From: Klebsiella pneumoniae
GTDB taxonomy: Bacteria > Pseudomonadota > Gammaproteobacteria > Pseudomonadales > Pseudohongiellaceae
NCBI GenBank assembly: GCA_945869725.1
Contig: CAMBPO010000071.1
Coordinates: 1-11,200 of the forward strand
DNA: 11,200 nt
Reading direction: 5' to 3'
Of the stretch, positions 1-6,296 are shown in pieces. The stretch's first letter is position 1. Each line of letters begins with the position of its first letter. Below the pieces are notes generated by a model. The model was not told the DNA's origin and did no database searches. It saw only the letters and a program-made list of their open reading frames with translations. A program made the position numbers and the translations under genes.

Positions 1-156
1 GCCAATGCCGGCGCCGCGGACCAATTTGCCGCCGAAAGGCAGCAGATTTTTGCGTTGATGGGATCACCCAACCAGAAAGAAGCAGTGGCTGCACATTTCG
101 AAAAACGCGCAGCGGTGTTTAGTGATCCCGACCGGGCTCAGGAGCCCAGTCGATAA
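1..156 (+). CDS. Enoyl-CoA hydratase/isomerase family protein, C-terminal fragment
   Basis: Frame 1 is open from the first base to a TAA at 154-156 and gives the last 51 residues of a protein whose start lies outside the window. The fragment has the look of a crotonase-family C-terminus: a helix ending in ALMGSPNQKEAVAAHFEKR followed by AAVF. This matches the family pattern of a short segment, then a helix with 'EG..AF.EKR.P.F', which closes most enoyl-CoA hydratases. If so, the protein hydrates or isomerises acyl-CoA intermediates in fatty-acid or amino-acid degradation in the cytoplasm. The catalytic region is not visible, so the exact reaction cannot be assigned. The last 19 bases overlap the end of the convergent DUF5916 gene. 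The assignment rests on 51 residues only and is therefore tentative. Confidence 0.6.
   Translation, partial: ANAGAADQFAAERQQIFALMGSPNQKEAVAAHFEKRAAVFSDPDRAQEPSR
129..152. terminator. Hairpin across the convergent gene ends (possible bidirectional terminator)
   Basis: CGAC (129-132) pairs with GTCG (149-152), and GGGCTC (134-139) pairs with GAGCCC (142-147). One C/A mismatch lies between the two arms, and the loop is very tight. The stem contains the TGA stop of the minus-strand gene (140-138) at its tip and ends two bases before the TAA of the plus-strand gene. Neither strand shows a U-rich run after it, so it is not a classical intrinsic terminator. It may still slow polymerase or protect 3' ends. 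Confidence 0.4.
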
Positions 157-2579
157 CGCAGTTTGATGACCAGCGTATCCACAACGGGCTCAGACCAGGC
201 TTCAGTCAACAGTCCAGTGTAGTCATCAAAGGTATTGCCGGGCAGATTGCCTCCGCGGGTGTAGACAATAAACAAGTCTGACAGCGGGGCAATTTCCCAA
301 CGATAACGTGCCTGGAAAGACATGCGGCTGATCGTGAAATTGTCACTGCTCAGATTTGGTTTGGCGACTTCGCGCAGCTGTTCAATACGGGTAGGATTGA
401 CCTGCAGGAATTTATTTTCGTAGGCTTTCAGTCCTGTCCATTGCATGCCAAAGCGCAGTTGTTGTTTGGCATTGATAAAATAGTCCAGCGTGAATTTTGG
501 TGACCACTGTGTCGCCTCAAAACTGGTGTAACGGCCATTGCCACGGTACACAAGCAGGCCATCACGCTCGGCATAGGACATTTCCGCACTCAGAGAAAAG
601 TTGTCAACTGGTCGATAATTGATCCCCGTTGTTGTTGTTAACCACTTCTCACCCAGATCTTCTGTGTTGGCGTCCACACCAAAGGTGTAACGAATAACTT
701 TGGACGGATCTGTTTCCCAGTTGGCGACAAACTGCCAACGGCCGGGCACATAATAATCGCCACTGCCTCTGCCAAGTCTATCGTCAACACGGCGGTGGTA
801 ATAACGCAAACTGAGCATGGATGTATGGTTATTCAGGTAAGTGTAGTTTCTGCCCACAAACATACCTTGTCGCACCCAGTCATTGTTGCCGTTCCAGTGA
901 TTAAAAAATGAAATACTGGTACTACGCGATAACAAGCCTTCGACATTTGACTCATTACGTGTGTAGAAGTAGTCAAAATGCATCAAGTCATTACGTGTTA
1001 AAAAACCAAGTGTATTCAGTTCAAGTTTATCGTCGTGATATCCCGCAGCAATCCTGTGTTGCCGACCACGTTGTGGTTGGAAAATGAGATCTGCTATGGC
1101 ACCTTGACCTTGTACGCCATTCACGTCGCTTTGCAGCAACTGACCATCAAACACCCAGCGTGCATCTGCTGAGAAATAGTGCATATCAATACCGTTTACG
1201 GTAGCGTCTACTTTGGAATGATTAACCGAAGTGCCCATCCAACCAATGGATCGACGCCCGCCACCAACGGTGTCTTCATACAGCAAACGACCTACAGTAA
1301 AATCGCGCCCCTCAGCATCCAGTTTAACAACCGAGCCGTCAGGTCGTGTTCCAAGAATATCCATATCGGCTTCAGAAGCCATCAGGGTACCGTAACGCCA
1401 AGAACCATTCTGGCCGGTAAATTTCAGCGCGCCGGTTAAGTCAGATTGTGCACTGACATCGGTTGCAATCGTGCTGACACCCGCAGGAACACTGTACAAG
1501 GCTGCGCTGCCAATACGCCGGGTATTCAACATCGTTGTTGGGCCACCCGGGCCTCGTGGGCTCTGGTTTCTGGGCGAAGTAGCAAACACATCCTGCCCTT
1601 CAAGGAAAAATGCGCGTTTTTCAGGGAAAAAGGTTTCAAATGCTGTGAGGTTTACCACCACGTCGTCTGTCTCGACGTTACCAAAATCAGGATTCAAGCT
1701 CGCGGAAAGCTGCGTATTGGTTGAAGGCCGCCAGAATACCTCTGCACCCGCCCTGACCTCATTGTCATTGCGGATGGCATCGTATTCCGACGACAAATAG
1801 GGATAAAAAGTAATTTGTCGTCGCGGCTCAATGTCCTGCAATTCAAATTTCTGGAATGCTGACAGGAACTCATTCACGGTGGTTGGCAGGGGTGGAAATG
1901 ACCAGGTCTCGTTCATAGAACCCACCTGACGTTCGGTATAAACGCCTATTCTTCGCACGTCACCGGCGACTTGCGGCAAGGCCATCATCGACCAAGGGAT
2001 AAAATATTCAGCCACCCAGCCGCCATCAACCACACTGGTGACAGCATCCCACGAACCATCCCACTGCATATTCATGGAACGTTCCGGCAAGATAGTGCCA
2101 TCGGTTTTGGAACCTCCCAGATTGACACGCATCATGTAACCGTAGAGACCTTCGCCAGAAGCATCAATACTGATCACCACACCATCACGTTCCAGGCGAG
2201 TATCCCGCGGCGTCATCCGCGCGACCAGCGTATTGGTATCCTGGTGATTCATCACGCCAACATAAATGCCGCGTTCAGTATAAAAAATCTTGGTTTCGGT
2301 TCTGAGGGACGCTTCTTCCAAAGTGTCAGGCAAAATAACCTGCATGCCATCTATCACCGGAATTTGTTGCCAGACACCTTCATCAAGGCGCCCGTCCAGC
2401 GTGATATTGGCGACAGTTTCATTGATGCGAGTCAATTGAGGAATAACTTCCTGGGACTGCAGTGAGGACAGTGGCGCCAGCACACCCAGCACACAAGCGG
2501 ACGTGGTAATCGCGAGATTCAATTGACTGACGTATTTATTTTTTACCATGATCCCTTGCTCATTGTGCAGGACGGCCAC
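138..2579 (-). CDS. Secreted/outer-membrane DUF5916 protein with CBM9-like N-terminal domain
   Basis: This 813-residue protein begins with an export signal: a polar stretch, a hydrophobic core at about residues 20-40, then SLQSQE as a plausible cleavage area. Residues about 57-240 resemble the carbohydrate-binding family 9-like domain (ITLDGRLDEGVW near 59). From about 255 onward it matches the DUF5916 family, including the hallmark LNPDFGNVE (295-303) and FFPEKRAFFLEG (317-328). The remainder alternates polar and aromatic residues like an outer-membrane beta-barrel. No biochemical role is established for the family, and binding of sugars or export of a ligand is only a guess. The GTG at 2579 has AGGCGG seven bases upstream. 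An in-frame ATG at 2549 gives a more typical signal peptide but has poorly spaced AAGGG, so the start is uncertain. The gene follows the PLP-enzyme gene on the same strand after 156 bp. Confidence 0.85.
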   Translation of the reverse strand: MAVLHNEQGIMVKNKYVSQLNLAITTSACVLGVLAPLSSLQSQEVIPQLTRINETVANITLDGRLDEGVWQQIPVIDGMQVILPDTLEEASLRTETKIFYTERGIYVGVMNHQDTNTLVARMTPRDTRLERDGVVISIDASGEGLYGYMMRVNLGGSKTDGTILPERSMNMQWDGSWDAVTSVVDGGWVAEYFIPWSMMALPQVAGDVRRIGVYTERQVGSMNETWSFPPLPTTVNEFLSAFQKFELQDIEPRRQITFYPYLSSEYDAIRNDNEVRAGAEVFWRPSTNTQLSASLNPDFGNVETDDVVVNLTAFETFFPEKRAFFLEGQDVFATSPRNQSPRGPGGPTTMLNTRRIGSAALYSVPAGVSTIATDVSAQSDLTGALKFTGQNGSWRYGTLMASEADMDILGTRPDGSVVKLDAEGRDFTVGRLLYEDTVGGGRRSIGWMGTSVNHSKVDATVNGIDMHYFSADARWVFDGQLLQSDVNGVQGQGAIADLIFQPQRGRQHRIAAGYHDDKLELNTLGFLTRNDLMHFDYFYTRNESNVEGLLSRSTSISFFNHWNGNNDWVRQGMFVGRNYTYLNNHTSMLSLRYYHRRVDDRLGRGSGDYYVPGRWQFVANWETDPSKVIRYTFGVDANTEDLGEKWLTTTTGINYRPVDNFSLSAEMSYAERDGLLVYRGNGRYTSFEATQWSPKFTLDYFINAKQQLRFGMQWTGLKAYENKFLQVNPTRIEQLREVAKPNLSSDNFTISRMSFQARYRWEIAPLSDLFIVYTRGGNLPGNTFDDYTGLLTEAWSEPVVDTLVIKLRYRLGS

Positions 2580-2631
2580 GAAGCAACCGCCTGTTTTATT
2601 GTGATGCAGACAAAGGAATATAACCGTGAAA

Positions 2632-2651
2632 CCTGGAAATACTTCCCCAGG
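2632..2651. repeat. Short inverted repeat in the DUF5916 leader
   Basis: CCTGG (2632-2636) and CCAGG (2647-2651) form inverted arms around ten bases. Two more A-T pairs are possible if a CC bulge is allowed. It lies 53-72 bases upstream of the GTG start and could be a small leader hairpin or an operator. A weak TATATT sequence lies between it and the gene, but no matching -35 box was found. Confidence 0.25.
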
Positions 2652-2661
2652 CTACAATTAG

Positions 2662-2704
2662 TTGCAAATGCAGCTTATTGCAAATTCGGGTAATTACAAA
2701 TGCA
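2662..2704. repeat. Three direct repeats of TTRCAAATKCR at 16 bp period
   Basis: TTGCAAATGCA (2662-2672), TTGCAAATTCG (2678-2688) and TTACAAATGCA (2694-2704) start exactly 16 bp apart. The first copy also contains the dyad TGCA-AA-TGCA. The array sits in the 156 bp gap upstream of the DUF5916 gene, 83-125 bases before its GTG. The regular spacing, about one and a half helical turns, suggests binding sites for a regulator rather than chance. Which protein binds is unknown. Confidence 0.5.
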
Positions 2705-2718
2705 CGACCAACATTGAC

Positions 2719-2733
2719 GGGTACTCCATACCC
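2719..2733 (-). terminator. Weak hairpin after the PLP-enzyme stop codon
   Basis: GGGTA (2719-2723) and TACCC (2729-2733) are inverted around five bases and begin two bases after the TAA stop (2738-2736) of the class V enzyme gene. The stem is only five pairs and no U run follows on the minus strand. At best it is a weak attenuator, and read-through into the DUF5916 gene remains possible. Confidence 0.2.
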
Positions 2734-2735
2734 TG

Positions 2736-4430
2736 TTACCCCATCTGGCGTAACAGATCCCGCGCTTCACTGGGCTGCATAAACCATCGCAAGGACTTAA
2801 GCGGATCAGGTAACTGCACATCAATCGCGCTGGCCTGGCCTGTTGTTGATAACAGTGTGTGCCTGGCCTCTGCCAGAGCCTTGTCACAGTTAAGCACTAA
2901 CGCTTGCCGGTCTGAATCCAACAACAGTGTGTTCAACTGTGTATTCCAGTCAATCTTTTCAACCGATGGTTTTGTGATGCCGGCATAATGGCCGCCAGAA
3001 ACGCGGGATTGGTGGCGCCAGGCCCCAGAAACCTGGTCGTACTGGTACTCAGGCAATATTCGCCAGCCAAATTCTGCAACCAGTTCTAATGCGCCAAGCA
3101 AGTAGGCAAACTCTTCATCAGAGATAAAGTAATTAAAGTTAAGACGTATCCAACCGGGTCTTAACACAGACACGCCTTTAACCACGGCAGATTCGATTTT
3201 CCGGCTGTAGTCCATCTCCATTTTCAGTAATGTATGAGCATAAGGCCCGGCACACGAACATCCACCTCTGACCTGTATGCCAAACAGATCATTTAACAGA
3301 GATACCACAAAACCGTAATGCAGCTCCTGGCCCTTGTGTCGGATTCTCATGGAAAAGATTGGCAGCCGCTCACAGGCATCGCCGCCCAGAATTTCAATGT
3401 TTTTGCATTGCATGAGTCTGGTCATCGCCTGCTGACACATGGCACTTTCGCGCGCTTGAATAACATCTGTGCCCACCTGCTGCTGAAGTGAGAACACTAG
3501 TCCTGCGCGTATTGATTCAATAATCGCAGGGGTGCCACCCTCTTCCCTGCGCTCAACATCGCTTACAAACACATGATCTTCAGGGGTCACGTATAACACG
3601 GTGCCACCGCCAACCACGGCAGGCACTTTGTTCAGGAACAGAGATTGTTTGGCGACAAGTATCCCGGGGGTTCCAGGACCGCCAACAAATTTATGCGGCG
3701 ACAGAAACACAGCATCCAACGGATGCCCGGCGTTCATGTCGATCGGAACATAAGGGCCGGCAGCCGCATAGTCCCAGCAAGCCAATGCTCCGAAACGTTT
3801 AAGCACAGACGTCACCAAGGCGACATCCGTTTTTATGCCAGTGACATTTGAGGCAGCCGAGAAACTGCCAATCAATAAGGTGCGGTGCTGATGTCTGAGC
3901 AAGGCGGCTTCCAGTGCTGCGATATCGATGCCGCTATCAGTACTCAGGGGTATCACTTCCACGATGGCAATACTTTCACGCCAGGGCAATTCATTGGAGT
4001 GATGCTCATAAGGGCCGATAAACACAACAGGTCGATTGTCATCTGCGATGCACAGGGATAAACCGCACTGAGAATCAAGTTCAGCAGGCAGTCTTAGATT
4101 CATGATATCGATCAGTTTATTGATCGCAGAGGTTGCGCCTGAGCCACAAAATATAACCTTGTCGTGCTCCTGTCCGTTGACGGCCGAGCGCACCATGCGG
4201 CGGGCCGATTCCCGCCACGCGGTTGTTGTGGCGCCTGTTAACGTGGTTTCAGTATGGGTATTGGCATAAAACGGCAGCACCTGATGGCGGATAAAATCTT
4301 CAATAAAATCGAGACCGCGTCCGGACGCCGTATAGTCGGCATACACCAGTGGTTTTAAACCGAAAACGGTTTCAACGGGCATATTCTGACCGATCACGCC
4401 TTTGCGAATTTTTTCAATTAAAGTGTTCAT
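2736..4430 (-). CDS. Class V aminotransferase-fold PLP enzyme, cysteine desulfurase-like, with C-terminal extension
   Basis: This 564-residue cytoplasmic protein has the landmarks of class V PLP enzymes. They are YEHHSNELPW (141-150), the PLP-phosphate/pyridine aspartate region CWDYAAAGP (218-226, Asp220), the Schiff-base lysine in SPHKFVGGPGTPG (Lys247), EEGGTPAIIESIRAGL (296-311) and RGGCSCAGP (388-396). The last motif corresponds in position to the catalytic-cysteine loop of group II (SufS/CsdA-like) desulfurases, and here it holds two cysteines, Cys391 and Cys393. The core seems complete by about residue 450, and roughly 110 further residues have no function I recognise. Usual desulfurases are about 400 residues. 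The likely chemistry is C-S or C-Se lysis or transamination of an amino acid, with the substrate unknown. It starts at ATG 4430 with a weak AGG eight bases upstream. It is divergent from an Lrp-type regulator, which probably controls it. Confidence 0.85.
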   Translation of the reverse strand: MNTLIEKIRKGVIGQNMPVETVFGLKPLVYADYTASGRGLDFIEDFIRHQVLPFYANTHTETTLTGATTTAWRESARRMVRSAVNGQEHDKVIFCGSGATSAINKLIDIMNLRLPAELDSQCGLSLCIADDNRPVVFIGPYEHHSNELPWRESIAIVEVIPLSTDSGIDIAALEAALLRHQHRTLLIGSFSAASNVTGIKTDVALVTSVLKRFGALACWDYAAAGPYVPIDMNAGHPLDAVFLSPHKFVGGPGTPGILVAKQSLFLNKVPAVVGGGTVLYVTPEDHVFVSDVERREEGGTPAIIESIRAGLVFSLQQQVGTDVIQARESAMCQQAMTRLMQCKNIEILGGDACERLPIFSMRIRHKGQELHYGFVVSLLNDLFGIQVRGGCSCAGPYAHTLLKMEMDYSRKIESAVVKGVSVLRPGWIRLNFNYFISDEEFAYLLGALELVAEFGWRILPEYQYDQVSGAWRHQSRVSGGHYAGITKPSVEKIDWNTQLNTLLLDSDRQALVLNCDKALAEARHTLLSTTGQASAIDVQLPDPLKSLRWFMQPSEARDLLRQMG

Positions 4431-4444
4431 AAACCCAGCCTGAC

Positions 4445-4454
4445 TGATTAATCA
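4445..4454. promoter_or_regulatory. Perfect palindrome TGATTAATCA, candidate operator
   Basis: TGATTAATCA at 4445-4454 is its own reverse complement and is AT-rich at the centre. It covers the candidate -10 box of the PLP-enzyme gene and lies 15 bases from its ATG. A protein bound here would block transcription. The neighbouring Lrp-family regulator is the natural candidate, although no specific consensus is matched. Confidence 0.4.
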
Positions 4455-4475
4455 ATGGCAGTAGTCTAGTGTCAA
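4447..4475 (-). promoter_or_regulatory. Candidate sigma-70 promoter for the PLP-enzyme gene
   Basis: On the minus strand a perfect TTGACA (4475-4470) is followed after 17 bases by ATTAAT (4452-4447), which matches four of six TATAAT positions. Transcription would start near 4440, giving a leader of about ten bases before the ATG at 4430. The spacing is ideal and the -10 box is imperfect. Confidence 0.5.
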
Positions 4476-4507
4476 CAGCATGGAACATTGTGCCTTAATG
4501 TGTTATC

Positions 4508-4542
4508 AATACGATAAAATACGAAACATGTTTTCAAATACG
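4508..4542. promoter_or_regulatory. AATACG repeats with AAACATGTTT palindrome upstream of the Lrp-family gene
   Basis: AATACG occurs at 4508-4513, 4518-4523 and 4537-4542, with spacing of 10 and then 19 bp, so all copies lie near the same helix face. Between the second and third copies lies the perfect palindrome AAACATGTTT (4524-4533). TAAAAT at 4515-4520 could serve as a -10 box on the plus strand, but no convincing -35 box sits at the right distance. The segment lies 58-92 bases before the regulator's start and may be its autoregulatory site. Confidence 0.35.
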
Positions 4543-4599
4543 TGAAAAATAAAGGAACAATCAACCAGTTTATTGCCGACTATCGCAGGGACGTAGCAG

Positions 4600-5085
4600 A
4601 TGAACATAGAGTTAGATTCGCAGGACCGTCAACTGCTTGAACTGATGCAGCAGGACGCTTCCTTGTCTGTGGCAGATCTGGCTGACAAGGTTGCTATCTC
4701 AAAGTCTGCTTGTTGGCGGCGAATCCAGAAGTTTGAGGAAAGCGGCGTGATTCGCCAACGAGTCACTCTGCTGGATCCAACCAAGTTGGGTCTGGGTTTG
4801 ACGGTGTTTGTCACTATCCGAACTAATCAGCACAATGCGGCATGGGCGGAGAAATTCAATTCGGTTGTGCAAAGTGTTGAGGGCGTGCTAGAGGTCTATC
4901 GCCTTGGCGGGCAGATTGACTACTTATTAAAAGCCGTTGTGCCTGATATGCCGGGTTATGACCGTCTTTACCAGAAACTGATAGATGCGGATCTGTTTGA
5001 CGTCACCGCCAGTTTTGTTATGGAGGAAATCAAGGCAACCACCGTGTTACCGATTAGATCCTCCAAAAACCGGAACCGCGATTGA
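4600..5085 (+). CDS. Lrp/AsnC-family transcriptional regulator
   Basis: The 161-residue protein is the usual length for the family. Residues about 4-52 form an AsnC-type winged helix-turn-helix, with LSVADLADKVAISKSACWRR as the recognition part. Residues about 66-150 form the RAM/AsnC ligand-binding domain, with RLGGQIDYLL (101-110) and IKATTVLPI (144-152) as conserved landmarks. Such proteins usually assemble as dimers of dimers or octamers and respond to amino acids. The ATG at 4600 has CAGGGA eight bases upstream. The gene is divergent from the class V PLP enzyme across 169 bp, an arrangement typical of local Lrp-type regulators such as BkdR or PutR that control an adjacent catabolic gene. 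The inducing amino acid cannot be read from the sequence. The gene's TGA directly abuts the TGA of convergent prpF. Confidence 0.93.
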   Translation: MNIELDSQDRQLLELMQQDASLSVADLADKVAISKSACWRRIQKFEESGVIRQRVTLLDPTKLGLGLTVFVTIRTNQHNAAWAEKFNSVVQSVEGVLEVYRLGGQIDYLLKAVVPDMPGYDRLYQKLIDADLFDVTASFVMEEIKATTVLPIRSSKNRNRD

Positions 5086-5089
5086 TCAA
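5082..5089. other. Palindrome TTGATCAA formed by two abutting stop codons
   Basis: The TGA of the Lrp-family gene (5083-5085) and the TGA of prpF on the minus strand (5088-5086) sit back to back with no base between them, forming the palindrome TTGATCAA. No stem-loop with a U run was found around the junction, so each transcript probably runs into the opposite gene. Confidence 0.6.
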
Positions 5090-6285
5090 ATTGGAACACG
5101 CACCCAACCTTCCATCAGCACACGGGCGCTGCGACTCATGATGGCTTTTTTAACAGTCCACTCGCCATTTATTTGAGTCGCCTCTGCACCAACACGCAAG
5201 GTGCCTGAAGGATGTCCAAATCTGACAGCTGTACGTTTACCCCCGCCTGCGGCCAGGTTTACCAGCGTTCCGGGTATCGCAGCCGCAGTACCGATTGCGA
5301 CGGCTGCTGTGCCCATCATGGCGTGATGCAATTTGCCCATCGACAGTGCTCTGACCAGCAAATCGATTTCGGCAGCACTGACAGGCTTTCCTGCGGACGA
5401 TACATAGTCTTTTGGTGGCGAAACAAATGCCACCTTGGGCGTATGCTGTCGGCTTGCAGCCTCGCTGATGTGTTTGATCAAACCCATTTTCAGAGCCCCG
5501 GCGGCGCGAATATTCTCAAACATTGCCAGCGCCTTGGTGTCACTGTTAATGGCGTCCTGAAGCTCAGTACCTTGGTAACCGATATCCGCTGCATTAACAA
5601 AAATAGTCGGGATACCGGCATTGATCATCGTGACATTCAAGGTTCCGATACCCGGTACTTCAAGGTCATCAAGCAGATGTCCAGTGGGGAACATGGAACC
5701 ACCAGCATCGCCTTCCCCTTCATCTGCCGGGTCAATAAATTCCAGCACAACTTCTGCGGCCGGGAACGTCACTCCATCGAGTTCAAAATCTCCGCTCTCC
5801 TGCACTTCTCCTGCGCGTACAGGCACATGCGCGATAATCGTTTTGCTGATGTTGGCCTGCCAGATTCTGACTGAACAGATTCCATCACTGGGAACTTTGC
5901 CAGCATCCATCAGGCCTTTGGTGATCGCAAAACCACCAATGGCGGCCGATAAATTGCCGCAATTGCCGCTCCAGTCGACAAATGCCTTATCAATTGACAC
6001 CTGGCCAAACAAATAATCAACATCATGATCCGGCTTTGAACTTTTACTGACGATGACGGTTTTGCTGGTACTCGACGTCGCGCCGCCCATGCCATCAATT
6101 TGTTTTCCGTAGGGGTCAGGACTACCAATCACTCTGAGCAACAACTGATCGCGGTGCTTGCCCGGAACCTGTGCGTTTTGCGGCAATTCATCAAGAACAA
6201 AAAATACACCCTTGCTCGTGCCCCCTCGAATATAGGTGGCAGGAATTTTTAACTGTCTGGTAAAAGTGCTTTGTGGATGACTCAC
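5086..6285 (-). CDS. prpF: 2-methylaconitate cis-trans isomerase PrpF
   Basis: PrpF converts the 2-methyl-trans-aconitate made by AcnD to the cis isomer, so that the AcnD route can replace PrpD in the 2-methylcitrate cycle. The 399 residues fit the family length and its two-domain diaminopimelate-epimerase-like fold. Clear motifs are TYIRGGTSKG (17-26), GMGGATSSTSK (65-75), SGNCGN (106-111) and MGTAAVAIGTAAAIPGTL (324-341). Lys75 and Cys109 correspond to the active-site lysine and cysteine of characterised PrpF. The start is GTG at 6285, whose first bases form GTGA with the acnD stop. GGAGGT lies five bases upstream inside acnD, so translation is probably coupled. It is the last gene of the operon, and prpD does not follow. 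Confidence 0.95.
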   Translation of the reverse strand: MSHPQSTFTRQLKIPATYIRGGTSKGVFFVLDELPQNAQVPGKHRDQLLLRVIGSPDPYGKQIDGMGGATSSTSKTVIVSKSSKPDHDVDYLFGQVSIDKAFVDWSGNCGNLSAAIGGFAITKGLMDAGKVPSDGICSVRIWQANISKTIIAHVPVRAGEVQESGDFELDGVTFPAAEVVLEFIDPADEGEGDAGGSMFPTGHLLDDLEVPGIGTLNVTMINAGIPTIFVNAADIGYQGTELQDAINSDTKALAMFENIRAAGALKMGLIKHISEAASRQHTPKVAFVSPPKDYVSSAGKPVSAAEIDLLVRALSMGKLHHAMMGTAAVAIGTAAAIPGTLVNLAAGGGKRTAVRFGHPSGTLRVGAEATQINGEWTVKKAIMSRSARVLMEGWVRVPI

Positions 6286-6296
6286 GCTGCACCTCC
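6282..6296 (-). promoter_or_regulatory. prpF ribosome binding site and GTGA start/stop overlap
   Basis: GGAGGT (6296-6291) lies five bases ahead of the GTG start of prpF, and the acnD TGA (6284-6282) overlaps that start by sharing GTGA (6285-6282). The strong site and the overlap decide for the GTG start and imply re-initiation by ribosomes finishing acnD. Confidence 0.75.

Noticed and set aside
1971..2465. 164-codon open frame on the plus strand opposite the DUF5916 gene
   Set aside because: It is histidine-rich without recognisable domains and lies inside a protein-coding region with clear family signature on the other strand.
5062..5095. TCCAA/TTGGA inverted repeat around the Lrp-type/prpF junction as a terminator
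   Set aside because: Five pairs around a 24-base loop with no U run are too weak to support termination.
5212..5874. 220-codon open frame on the plus strand opposite prpF
   Set aside because: It is fully antisense to a well-recognised gene, has cysteine/serine-rich sequence without any family motif, and lacks a ribosome binding site worth noting. It is a shadow of prpF codon use.
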